64,000 bases of DNA from Propionibacteriaceae bacterium (lineage in GTDB: Bacteria > Actinomycetota > Actinomycetes > Propionibacteriales > Propionibacteriaceae), in assembly GCA_009782915.1 (NCBI GenBank), contig WRIC01000011.1, positions 1 to 64,000 of the forward strand, read 5' to 3'. How positions within the stretch are numbered: the first letter of the stretch is position 1; each line of letters begins with the position of its first letter. The notes under the pieces are model-generated. The model searched no databases. It worked only from the letters and a program-made list of their open reading frames with translations, and had not been told where the DNA came from. Below are positions 44,649-52,860 of this stretch, piece by piece. The translations under genes were made by a program, and so were the position numbers.

Positions 44649-45830
44649 TCAGCAGGCTCGGGCAAGATTACGGTAGGCCTCGGTGGATACACCAAAGGAC
44701 TCGGCCACAGCCGCAACCGGGTCTGTGACGTAGGGGCGAACCTGCAGGATGTAGGTGCGGTGGGTACCGTCCATGTCGGGGGAGGCGTTGGTCACACGCA
44801 CGAACTGCTGGCGTACACTCTCAGTGAGGGGGTTAGCGCTAGCCACAGCGAAAGAAAATAGTTCAATGACATGCCCAGGATTGCCGGGATCCTCTGCCAC
44901 CGCAATGGGTGACAGTGCCCCAACAATCGCCTCCCAACCCATGGATCGGATCGCGATGCTTCGAAGCTCCAGGTTGTGACAGCTGACAACCTGCTCGGGG
45001 GTCCACTGCCAGAATCCTTCAGGCAGAGCGTACCCATTCCAATAGTTGAGTCCGGTTCCATCATCCCACCCCACGGCTGGTTTCTTGTCACCATGCAGGC
45101 GCCTGGTTGAAGGGTCCGCTCTTGTTTCGCGCACTACGATGGGGCGATCAGCAACAAGAACAAGCCCCTCCATGGGCGCGAAAAAACTCACCTGCTGGAG
45201 GACATCCACGGTGGCGCGAATCACCGGATCATCCACACCCAAGACCTCGAGAAAGACATCCCACAAAATGATCTGCTCAGATTCCATGGCTGACAGTACG
45301 GGGGTTTCACCAGACCAGTGTGCGACGCTGGAACACCGCCGCCAGAACTGCTCACCAAAGGTTGCAGCCCCCCTGGGCGCTTGTGAGGCGACAAGTGCAT
45401 CAAAGATCTGCCAGCGTACCTCTGAGGACACAGGCGCACCACCGACTGTTGACCATGGATCGCTCCACAGCTGTGGCAAGACACTCTTTCTCCCCGGTAT
45501 AGGTTCAATGGAACCACGCAAAACCCGCAGCTGCTCAACAGCCTCAAGCGACCCCAGCAGGTGATCCTCACCACCATCGTCAAAAGCTGCGAGGGCATCG
45601 AGTACGGTTGCCATGTGTTGTGGCGATGGACAGGGTATGACGACCGGCTGGGGTAATCTCGCCAGACGGTAGAGCTTTTCGATTGCCGCGACTGCTGAAT
45701 CCCATTCACACCTTTCGGTGGACCAGGCAATATCCACCCAATGCTGGCGAATGTCTCGTATCCTGCGACAGTCTTGACGCGTCAGCGTGAGGTCGTCAGT
45801 CGGCAACAGGGAACCAGCCAACATGTTCAT
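44649..45830 (-). CDS. DUF6745-like protein
   Basis: About 393 residues. It resembles DUF6745 proteins, which are 350-450 residues and found with a small partner upstream (GWDDGTGLNYWNGYALPEGF and the Trp-rich HNLELRSIAIR are characteristic in my recollection). No catalytic motif is seen. The start is not certain; ATG 45830 has CAGGA upstream and overlaps the partner's end. The partner at 45796 is the upstream gene. Confidence 0.55.
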   Translation of the reverse strand: MNMLAGSLLPTDDLTLTRQDCRRIRDIRQHWVDIAWSTERCEWDSAVAAIEKLYRLARLPQPVVIPCPSPQHMATVLDALAAFDDGGEDHLLGSLEAVEQLRVLRGSIEPIPGRKSVLPQLWSDPWSTVGGAPVSSEVRWQIFDALVASQAPRGAATFGEQFWRRCSSVAHWSGETPVLSAMESEQIILWDVFLEVLGVDDPVIRATVDVLQQVSFFAPMEGLVLVADRPIVVRETRADPSTRRLHGDKKPAVGWDDGTGLNYWNGYALPEGFWQWTPEQVVSCHNLELRSIAIRSMGWEAIVGALSPIAVAEDPGNPGHVIELFSFAVASANPLTESVRQQFVRVTNASPDMDGTHRTYILQVRPYVTDPVAAVAESFGVSTEAYRNLARAC

Positions 45831-46242
45831 CGAATTCCTGTTGTTGAAGGATCTGATAGGTGCCAGGGCCGATACCCAACGCCCCATGCTCTTCGGAGTG
45901 CATCAGGTAGGCTTCCCCACCTTCGGGTACGTTGAGCCAGGCGAGGATGTTGTCTACTTGACGCCACCACACGGCCTGCTGTCGTGACATTCCCTCGGCT
46001 AAAAGAACCAGCCCATCACCATAGAGTGCATGGGTGTTATCGGAGATCTCTGAATCTGTGACGACAACACCGTTGAGGGACTGTACGTGTGTTTTGGGCC
46101 ACTGGGCTGGTGGTCGCCGCGGCACCACCAAAATATCCCCCTGGCGTTGTGCACCTGTCAACACGGGGATGTCGATTTCTGGGAATGCTACTTCGAGATC
46201 CTCGTAGCCGAACCGTTCTGCAAGAACTTCCAACGTGGCCAT
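45796..46242 (-). CDS. Small partner of the DUF6745-like protein
   Basis: 148 residues with VLAERFGYEDLEVAFP, QGDILVVPR, THALYGDGLVLLAEG, EAYLMHSEEHGALGIGPG. No recognised enzyme motifs; the compact beta-rich pattern fits a small, soluble protein. ATG 46242 has AGGAG 5 bases upstream (ATG 46245 is too close). Its 3' end overlaps the DUF6745 gene by 35 bases. The 222 bases upstream of it hold no gene. Confidence 0.5.
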   Translation of the reverse strand: MATLEVLAERFGYEDLEVAFPEIDIPVLTGAQRQGDILVVPRRPPAQWPKTHVQSLNGVVVTDSEISDNTHALYGDGLVLLAEGMSRQQAVWWRQVDNILAWLNVPEGGEAYLMHSEEHGALGIGPGTYQILQQQEFDEHVGWFPVAD

Positions 46243-46467
46243 CATGGCTCCTTTCTTGAGAGAGGGAGACCGACTCTACCACGGCTGCACAGCGTTTTTG
46301 CGCTAGTGCAGCTCAGTAGGAAAATATCCTCTGACAAGCTGTTATATAATCAGTTTGACCGCCATATCCTGAACGACACTGGTCACTATTTCCCAGGTGA
46401 CAAGCACAAATGTACGATAGCTTGTGATCTGGTCAGGACACGAAAAATCTTCAAGAAATTTTGCGTT

Positions 46468-48708
46468 TTATTGCCCGCGCCGATATCCACGAATCAGCAG
46501 GAACCCGCAGATAAGAGTAGCTCCTGAGCCGACAAGAAGACAGGCCACCGAGTACGCCCTGATCGCGGCAACAACACCGCCGGTGTGACCGATCATCGAC
46601 ACAATCACATCAACCAGCACCTGGGCGCTGGTGGTGAAACCCTCCAGGGAGTCGAGCCCAGGTGTCGAGCTCGTTAAAGTCACCTGGTTGAGGAAACGAG
46701 TCTCCGATGAGGTTCCATTCGAGGTTGGCTGCGGACTGAGCGTACCGCTGACAATGATGCGCAGAGAATCGGATTCTTCCGCGGTCGAACCCGACACCAA
46801 CGTACCTAAATCACACGACACGATCGAACCTGCACCAGTGATCACACAGGTGCCCATCTCGGTGGTCACTTTCGTGGCGGAAAACCCTGGGGGAAGATAG
46901 TTGATCAGCTCCACATCCTCGGCGTCAGCTAGGCCCGACAAGACAGCCACATCAATCCAGTACGTGAAAGAGCCGCCAGCAATGAACGCAGGGTGCCCAT
47001 CAGTATTCGACACCTTCGTCACAGGGGTGATGGTGAGGGTGAGGTTTGTTCCATCCGGGGTTTTCTCGCGGTGCTCCACCTCGATTTCGACCGGGTCAAT
47101 CGTGAACGAGGTCGGCTCAAAATCAGGGGCGCTGAGGTAATCCACGGTTGCATCGTTGATGATCGTCAACCCTGCCGAATCATCATCGAGAGTCACCTCG
47201 AAACTGAACTTCACCTCACCCTGGTGAGGGATAATCCCGCCATCAGGAGGCATCGCACCAATCCCGGCATAAACAGTGATCGTGTTGGTTGCCTCATCGT
47301 ACTCACCCTCATCGTCGTCCGGGTCATCGGTGAGAGCACGCGGTGTAGTCACCGGGTTGCCCGATGAATCATAGTAAGCCAATACCTGGAGGGAATCCTC
47401 GACATAGGTGGTGTGGTCCGGGAGGACATCGGTGATGATGACGTCCTTCACACCATCGTCACCAGTGTTCTTCACTGTGATCGTGTAACGCAGGGTGTCA
47501 CCTGGTTCCGCGGGATCATTGCCGGAGAGGTTCACCACCTCTTTGATGGAATCCTCTAGGTCAGGTAGAGGGAGTTCAATGGCCAGACCGAAAACACCCA
47601 GAAAATACAGATCACCAGTGGATGTGGCAACAAGGCAAGTGTCAGTAGGGTCGATGCCCGCAGGGATAGGTGGGGAGACGCGATGGTTTTTGATGTCGAG
47701 TCCCATGGTATTGATGGAATTCGGCATTCGGTTGGCCACATTCGCACCATCAGTGTCGATAGTGGAATTGAAGTAGTTGGGCTCAGTAGACAAACCCGTT
47801 TGAAGTTGCACCCCCCAACTTCTTGCCGCCTGCAGATTCTGCAAAACAGCTGCCGTTTGTGGCAGAGCATCAGTATCGAGACAATTCTCAATAACAGCAT
47901 TCGTCGTTGGAGCGCTCCCATCACCCTCCCAGGCAACTGAGGTTGTTCGAGCATTGACCTGGGCCGTGATAGGAACGTGAATGTCAGAAATAATCACCTG
48001 GCGATACCGAATCTGCGGATTAGGGGAAGACCCGTTGACCATCTCCAACCCGTCATAGATCGTAATGTTCCGTAGCGGTTCGCTTGGGTCCTGATAGACC
48101 ACTGTCAACGCCCACCCTGCATAGCGTTTGGGTCCACTAACCCAAGAAATATTTGCCCCCCAATAGATTCCGCTCCCGTGATCTTGCACGTACTGAGTGA
48201 CATCAACAAAACTCTGGTAGGACTTGTTAGTGCTGTATTGGTCCTCAATCGTAGAACCAGCGAAGGATGAATAAGGCGAGGAGTCATCCAAATCATCTTC
48301 TTCCCATTTGAAAAGAATCGGATCGTTTACAGTCCCATTAAGAGTGGTCCTCCCCCCCCAATAGAGCCCCGCCCAGACTACGGTAGCTCCAGGTGGAATC
48401 ACCAATTCAGCGTACGATGAACTTCGCGTTTCCGGATGGCTGTCAAGATCGACTAATTCCAGGTTGAGACCAGTCACCGATGCCCCAGGGCGCTCACTGG
48501 CAGTAGCACAGTCGGGAATACTCGTGTCACATGCTGTCAGCACATTACCGATCGTGACAAAGTCACCATTCGTCGTGGTCTGGAACCGCATAGCAAAAGT
48601 GGTTGCATCGTGGGCCTGAACGGGAGCGGGCACACCATAAAGAAGGATGGTCAACGCTATGACCATACCTGAAATCATCCACCTTCTCAGGTGACCTCCT
48701 CGTACCAT
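46468..48708 (-). CDS. DUF11-type surface protein with C-terminal membrane anchor
   Basis: About 746 residues from ATG 48708 (ATG 48678 and 48780 are alternatives). A signal peptide ends near PVQA. A 330-residue N-terminal domain follows (SYAELVIPPGATVVWAGLYW). Then come two DUF11-like, isopeptide-type beta modules: PGDTLRYTITVKNTGDDGVK and GSFTYWIDVAVLS with LPPGFSATKV. A hydrophobic C-terminal helix (VACLLVGSGATLICGFLLI) with a short basic tail anchors it; no LPXTG. Surface adhesion or structural role is likely. It lies downstream of the protease gene. Confidence 0.75.
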   Translation of the reverse strand: MVRGGHLRRWMISGMVIALTILLYGVPAPVQAHDATTFAMRFQTTTNGDFVTIGNVLTACDTSIPDCATASERPGASVTGLNLELVDLDSHPETRSSSYAELVIPPGATVVWAGLYWGGRTTLNGTVNDPILFKWEEDDLDDSSPYSSFAGSTIEDQYSTNKSYQSFVDVTQYVQDHGSGIYWGANISWVSGPKRYAGWALTVVYQDPSEPLRNITIYDGLEMVNGSSPNPQIRYRQVIISDIHVPITAQVNARTTSVAWEGDGSAPTTNAVIENCLDTDALPQTAAVLQNLQAARSWGVQLQTGLSTEPNYFNSTIDTDGANVANRMPNSINTMGLDIKNHRVSPPIPAGIDPTDTCLVATSTGDLYFLGVFGLAIELPLPDLEDSIKEVVNLSGNDPAEPGDTLRYTITVKNTGDDGVKDVIITDVLPDHTTYVEDSLQVLAYYDSSGNPVTTPRALTDDPDDDEGEYDEATNTITVYAGIGAMPPDGGIIPHQGEVKFSFEVTLDDDSAGLTIINDATVDYLSAPDFEPTSFTIDPVEIEVEHREKTPDGTNLTLTITPVTKVSNTDGHPAFIAGGSFTYWIDVAVLSGLADAEDVELINYLPPGFSATKVTTEMGTCVITGAGSIVSCDLGTLVSGSTAEESDSLRIIVSGTLSPQPTSNGTSSETRFLNQVTLTSSTPGLDSLEGFTTSAQVLVDVIVSMIGHTGGVVAAIRAYSVACLLVGSGATLICGFLLIRGYRRGQ

Positions 48709-48810
48709 CAGGAATGCTTTCTGTTGTCGCACCCATCGGGGAACTCGTCGCTGTTCCTTGTGCGTGTAAAACGGCCTCATTGTCTCGTGGTGTCATTTTA
48801 GGTTATCAAC

Positions 48811-48833
48811 CAAGGTTTCACAAGGAAACCTTG
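48811..48833. terminator. Intergenic hairpin between protease and surface-protein genes
   Basis: CAAGGTTTC (48811-48819) pairs with GAAACCTTG (48825-48833), a perfect 9-base stem with a 5-base loop. No T run follows on either strand, so this may be a processing or attenuation element rather than an intrinsic terminator. Confidence 0.4.
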
Positions 48834-48871
48834 AGGGTACGCGGAGCCCTGGGCGCCAAACCGGCAGAGAG

Positions 48872-49648
48872 TCAACACCCGCGGTTGAGGGTACGGAAAG
48901 CCTGCTTGTCGTTCTCAGAGGGATGCTTCGCACCGATCACGGGATACATGATGGACTTCTTGTCATTGGTGTGACCCAAACCAAGGGTGTGCCCGATTTC
49001 GTGAGCAATGAGCTGCACGGCAACATCGGGTTGCTTCTTCGACTCGTCAACAAACCAATCACGATCAAGCACAATCTCACCGCTGGTTATGTGTTCGACC
49101 CCGCCCACACGAGTCGAGCGGCTCCATGCGTAACCGACAACATTCCCATCCAGATCCGGGTCATCAGCTTGGGCAACAAAAGACGCGCTGATGGTCATTC
49201 CTGGGGAGGATGTTGTGACTGCTGGTTGGATCGGTAACTGTGTCATTGAAGCCACCTCAGCCATAGCTTTGTTAACAATCCGCTCACCACCAGCGGGTAC
49301 GGCGTTCGGATCGAGAGTGAACACCACCGGCAAACAAGGGTCAACAAACACGGGGTTCTCGTCGTAGACCTTGAGGTAGGAGTACCCCGCAGGCAGTGTG
49401 AGAGTGGGAGGTTGAGCGGGAGGGGGGGGTGGTGGAGCGGTTGGATCCTGGTTCATCCCGCTCAGGTCGACTTCCTCCACCTCAGTGGAATCCTCGCCAT
49501 CCAGTGATTCGGGTTGGCTGTTTTCTATACGGGGGACATACTCGTTCCAGATGTCTCTCACATCGAACCCCTCAGGCACGACAGAGATCACCGCAAGAGT
49601 GGTCACAATAGTGAGAACAAAGTTAAAGAAATAATGACGGAAAGACAT
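48872..49648 (-). CDS. Matrixin-type secreted metalloprotease
   Basis: 258 residues. The zinc site HEIGHTLGLGH (HExxHxxGxxH) and a following SIMYP Met-turn identify a metzincin of the matrixin type. A hydrophobic N-terminal segment (FFNFVLTIVTTLAVISVV) acts as signal or anchor; an acidic, Pro-rich linker (PPPPPPAQPP) follows. It probably cuts surface or host proteins outside the cell. Upstream is the MAGINK leader at 49692. Confidence 0.85.
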   Translation of the reverse strand: MSFRHYFFNFVLTIVTTLAVISVVPEGFDVRDIWNEYVPRIENSQPESLDGEDSTEVEEVDLSGMNQDPTAPPPPPPAQPPTLTLPAGYSYLKVYDENPVFVDPCLPVVFTLDPNAVPAGGERIVNKAMAEVASMTQLPIQPAVTTSSPGMTISASFVAQADDPDLDGNVVGYAWSRSTRVGGVEHITSGEIVLDRDWFVDESKKQPDVAVQLIAHEIGHTLGLGHTNDKKSIMYPVIGAKHPSENDKQAFRTLNRGC

Positions 49649-49691
49649 GATGGTCTTCTTTCTCGTAATGGGTCGACTGACGAACCCGCCG

Positions 49692-49740
49692 TTACTTATT
49701 AATGCCAGCCATGAGGCTTCTCCCGACCGGAATCGGTGAC
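49692..49740 (-). promoter_or_regulatory. Six-codon leader ORF (MAGINK) upstream of the protease gene
   Basis: ATG GCT GGC ATT AAT AAG TAA, read leftward from 49712 to 49692, preceded by GGGAGAAG. It is nearly identical to the start of the frame at 43882. It may be a leader peptide or a marker of a shared 5' untranslated region. Confidence 0.5.
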
Positions 49741-49848
49741 ATTGGGTAGATCAAGATGATGAGTGAGGGTGACTGTCCGTACGACTGAATGCACATAGAG
49801 GACACTGCCGGTAATGCGATAATGTGAAGCAAAAGAAGGAGAGCGTTG

Positions 49849-51603
49849 ATGTCCGACAAGCCGGCCCTATTTTGCTATATCAGCTACAGCAGGAAAATCA
49901 ATGAAGGCTACTTCAAGGTCGCCGAGGAAATGCAGAAACAACTTCAGGGTCGCCTACGCTCGCAGGGATATAACGCCGAAGTGTTCCTGGATGTCGTCAC
50001 GATGAACGGTGGGGATGATTGGCCCGAAGAAAATGACATATGGGTGAAAAAAGCCCATGTACTCCTTCCCATTATTGATGCGCAATTCTTCGAATCTAAA
50101 GAGTGCATGCATGAACTCACACTGTTCTGTGATTCCGCGAAAGCTGCTGGATTGAAACCAGCGGTCATTCCGCTCATCCTCGCTCCCAAAATCATTGATA
50201 AAGAGTCAGAAGATGAGGTTGTTTCTTTCATCTCTAGGCAACACGGCACGAATATATTAGAAGCTTTCGATAGTGATTTTCAGAGTGCAGCCTGGAAGCA
50301 AGCAATGGCTTGGACGGAGAAATACGTCATCAAGAAATGGGAACACCCCAAACAAGTTAGTGGCAACCCTAGTCGCTCAACTAGCGCTCAGGAGACATCA
50401 GGAGTATCTGTCGAGGTGGAGGAGATAAGCCATCAACCACTGAAAGAAACCCGACAGCGCACAAAAATAAGGAGAAACCCGAAAGCTATTAAGAAACTGG
50501 CGAAGATACTCATCATCAGTCTTTTAGCCGTTCTGGTGGGAGTGGGAACAGTTTTTGGTGGACGATGGGCGTTAAACAACCGATCTGCTGAACCACTGGA
50601 GGTTGGTCAGTGTCTTTCCCTCACCCCTGCCACTCTTCTCGAGTGGGAACCACAAGAGGGAGGAGAAGAGCAAGCAGAGCAAACACTATCGAGAAGAATT
50701 CTCAAGAAAGGCCTAGTTCCCTGCGATCAAGACACGGCTCTAGCAGTGATCATCGGGAAAGAAGAAATAACAGAAAACCCCCGTAAGTGTTTATATTCCG
50801 AAGGATGCATGTCCTTCATAACAGACCGATACAGGTATCGTTTCAATGCGATTCCTCGTGTTGGACTGTGTTTCTTTGGGCACGGGGAATTGAATTCGGC
50901 AAAAGGATATGCGCAAGCTCTGCGTCTCAATACTTGCAGTAGTCCCTTCGACTACACTGACTCGGTCCTGGAGCATGCGAACGAATGGGAAGTCGACATC
51001 CTTGATGTGCGCCCGGTTCAATACAGAATCGAAAGTGTACACACCGGAGACAGTACGTGTGCACAAGGCGAGTGGTCTTGGCCGGTCACCTTTGGGGTGG
51101 GCAAAGAAACGGAAATCTGCACATCACAGTCCGAGCCCCAGTGGCCAGTGCTCTCGGTTGATGATTGCGCCCATTTGATTCTTGAACCTGATGAAAGCGG
51201 GGTTTGGGACGTTATTGCACCACTACAAGCGCCATGCAAGCCAAAAGCGGAGAAAGCAACCGATGAGTATGGAACCTACCGGGTGATCCTACTCGGTAGT
51301 AACGTGTACGAATGCACGGATGCTATTTCACATGGAGAGAATAACAAACTAGGAATCTGGGCAAGCAATGGTGTCTGTTTCGTGCGGGATCTCTATCATC
51401 AGGGACAGTGTTCACCTATCGATCAGAGCGACAAATACGAATGGAAAGCCGTGATCCCCTGTGACCAGGAAGCTACCGATCGCTACCCTCACACTGTTCG
51501 ACTCGATGGTTATCTTCCCGAAGGTGAATCGTGCCCCGAAACGACCACGCTGGAAGTCGACGATGATGACGGCTATCGATGGTGTTATGCCCGCATCAAG
51601 TAG
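49849..51603 (+). CDS. TIR-domain protein with membrane helix and extracellular Cys-rich region
   Basis: 584 residues. Residues 5-150 form a TIR-type domain: CYISYSRKINEGYFKVAEEM, then VLLPIIDAQFFESKECMHEL, with Glu in the position of the NADase catalytic acid. A basic segment and one membrane helix (about 215-240, ILIISLLAVLVGVGTVFGG) follow. The outer 340 residues hold Cys-containing repeats (LEVGQCLSLTP, LSVDDCAHLIL, GQCSPIDQSD), like the LppU/septum-formation fold. ATG 49849 has AAGGAG 7 bases upstream. It looks like a receptor with a TIR effector inside. Most bacterial TIR immunity proteins are soluble. Confidence 0.75.
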   Translation: MSDKPALFCYISYSRKINEGYFKVAEEMQKQLQGRLRSQGYNAEVFLDVVTMNGGDDWPEENDIWVKKAHVLLPIIDAQFFESKECMHELTLFCDSAKAAGLKPAVIPLILAPKIIDKESEDEVVSFISRQHGTNILEAFDSDFQSAAWKQAMAWTEKYVIKKWEHPKQVSGNPSRSTSAQETSGVSVEVEEISHQPLKETRQRTKIRRNPKAIKKLAKILIISLLAVLVGVGTVFGGRWALNNRSAEPLEVGQCLSLTPATLLEWEPQEGGEEQAEQTLSRRILKKGLVPCDQDTALAVIIGKEEITENPRKCLYSEGCMSFITDRYRYRFNAIPRVGLCFFGHGELNSAKGYAQALRLNTCSSPFDYTDSVLEHANEWEVDILDVRPVQYRIESVHTGDSTCAQGEWSWPVTFGVGKETEICTSQSEPQWPVLSVDDCAHLILEPDESGVWDVIAPLQAPCKPKAEKATDEYGTYRVILLGSNVYECTDAISHGENNKLGIWASNGVCFVRDLYHQGQCSPIDQSDKYEWKAVIPCDQEATDRYPHTVRLDGYLPEGESCPETTTLEVDDDDGYRWCYARIK

Positions 51604-51632
51604 ATAGGTCGAAAGAGCTACTGATCCTTGCT

Positions 51633-51662
51633 GTGACAGTGGGGGACGCTATTAACTGTCAC
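51633..51662. terminator. Hairpin after the TIR gene
   Basis: GTGACAGT (51633-51640) pairs with ACTGTCAC (51655-51662) around a 14-base loop, about 30 bases past the TIR stop. No T run follows. Confidence 0.35.
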
Positions 51663-51682
51663 GGTCACTCGCAGAATCTCTT

Positions 51683-51727
51683 CGTGTACACAGAAAACGG
51701 TCATAACGACCGTTATCTGTGTACACG
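51683..51727. repeat. Large palindrome, left of the zinc-finger microgene
   Basis: CGTGTACACAGA (51683-51694) pairs with TCTGTGTACACG (51716-51727). Inside, after one A-A mismatch, AACGGTC (51696-51702) pairs with GACCGTT (51708-51714), leaving a 5-base loop. A 45-base near-perfect hairpin. A second large palindrome lies at 52074-52118 on the other side of the microgene. Confidence 0.85.
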
Positions 51728-51759
51728 GACTCGCTTTCTTATGCGGCCACCAGTGAACG

Positions 51760-51909
51760 TCAACCGTTGCATGAACGGCGGTGCTGCTTCCAGGTGTAGG
51801 TGTCGGAAGCGAACCAGTTCTTGCACTTGGGGCATTGGACCATGCGGGCAGATACTGTGGCAGTGGCACGGACTTCACTCGCGGTGCGACGGGTCATCAT
51901 TTGTTTCAT
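51760..51909 (-). CDS. Zinc-finger microprotein
   Basis: 49 residues, ending VQCPKCKNWFASDTYTWKQH then RRSCNG. CxxC followed by HxxxxC suggests a single C2HC zinc finger. The first 24 residues are basic. AAGGAG lies 7 bases before ATG 51909. It is too short for most gene finders. The two palindromes around it may delimit a mobile or transcription unit. Confidence 0.6.
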   Translation of the reverse strand: MKQMMTRRTASEVRATATVSARMVQCPKCKNWFASDTYTWKQHRRSCNG

Positions 51910-51963
51910 GGTGAAACTCCTTCGTTGTTGTGTTGAATAGATGGACGAATGGTTGTGGATGTG

Positions 51964-52189
51964 ATATCTGGACCCTGCGACGAAGCCTGTGCTGCGGAGC
52001 GCGCCAGCGCGACTCGCAGTGCGCAGGGAGACGGCTGTAGCTCACACAGTGAGATGGCTGTGTGATTCATGCGTTCGTGCATAGAAGACAGTCATCAGAA
52101 CGGTTTTCTATGCACGAAGTCCCAGGGTCCAGGCATCACATTTATCCAACTGTGGTTTCTGGATTCTGCGACTTCGCGCAGAAAGACGG
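51964..52189. repeat. Palindromic repeats and second large palindrome
   Basis: At 51964-52032 a GACCCTGCG ... CGCAGGGAGACGG element of the common family is present, with a GCGCGCCAGCGC core also seen near 3425. TTCGTGCATAGAA (52074-52086) pairs with TTCTATGCACGAA (52106-52118), a perfect 13-base stem. At 52148-52189, GGATTCTGCG pairs with CGCAGAAAGACGG. No gene is seen in 51910-52362. Confidence 0.7.
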
Positions 52190-52195
52190 GGTGGG

Positions 52196-52363
52196 GTACA
52201 CCCAGCGGACCGGGGTTGGGTACACCCAGCGGACCGGGGTTGGGTACACCCAGCGGACCGAGGTGGGGTACACCCAGCGGACCGGGGTGAGGTACACCCA
52301 GCGGACCGGGGTGGGGTACACCCAGCGGACCGGGGTGAGGTACACCCAGCGGACCGAGGTGCT
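52196..52363. repeat. Seven tandem 24-bp repeats
   Basis: GTACACCCAGCGGACC recurs at 52196, 52220, 52244, 52268, 52292, 52316 and 52340, exactly every 24 bases; the variable 8 bases between are G/T-rich. The last copy ends at the stop of the SLOG-like gene. All copies are in a frame on both strands (octapeptide repeats), but there is no gene support. It looks like a variable-number tandem repeat. Confidence 0.9.
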
Positions 52364-52833
52364 CAGCGCATAACCCCTTCGGGCCAAATCACCTCGACGG
52401 GCTTGCCTTGATTGCGGGCGTAGTCGACGGCGTCGCCGGTACCGCCCAAACCGAGGGCTGGTTGGCCATCCCAGATGGCCACGATCATCTCGGAGGAATC
52501 CATCACCTGTTTGCCGGCCTCCATGAATGCTTCCTCGGTGGGTTCCGGGAAGTCGAGGGTGATCACATCAATGCACTGGGCTTTCAAGGATTCGAAGGTG
52601 ATGAGACCCTCATCGTCGAAGGTCTGCTCGTACCTAGTGCATGGGATCACCGCAACGAGGGAGCCACCGGCATCCAGAACCTCCTGGGCGAAGATTTGAT
52701 CGGCGCCCGCTGCCAGACAGGTGAAACCAGTCACCTCCATGTAGGTTCCCACAACTTCACGGATCCCTTGGACAACATACTCCATTGCTTCGGGGGGTAT
52801 GCGTTGATGACCGGTCACTCCAATGGCTGTCAT
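52363..52833 (-). CDS. SLOG-like Rossmann-fold protein
   Basis: 156 residues. GVTGHQRIP at the start, FTCLAAGADQIFAQEVL in the middle and IVAIWDGQPALGLGGTGDAV at the end match SLOG/LOG-DprA-type nucleotide-binding proteins. In immunity systems SLOG domains sense or process nucleotides. AAGGAG precedes ATG 52833 by 7 bases. It follows the RNase H gene by 27 bases on the same strand. It ends exactly at the 24-bp repeat array. Confidence 0.6.
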   Translation of the reverse strand: MTAIGVTGHQRIPPEAMEYVVQGIREVVGTYMEVTGFTCLAAGADQIFAQEVLDAGGSLVAVIPCTRYEQTFDDEGLITFESLKAQCIDVITLDFPEPTEEAFMEAGKQVMDSSEMIVAIWDGQPALGLGGTGDAVDYARNQGKPVEVIWPEGVMR

Positions 52834-52860
52834 GGTTTCTCCTTAAATTACGCGATTCGA

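Noticed and set aside
48811-48833. Rho-independent terminator
   Set aside because: The 9-base stem is perfect but no T run follows on either strand; kept only as a hairpin.
52196-52363. CRISPR array
   Set aside because: The units are contiguous 24-base repeats without unique spacers of 30-40 bases; no cas genes are nearby.
52062-52373. Coding frame with YTQRTGVG octapeptide repeats
   Set aside because: The frame is produced by the 24-base tandem repeat (24 is divisible by 3, so all frames stay open); no ribosome site, and it overlaps the SLOG gene end.
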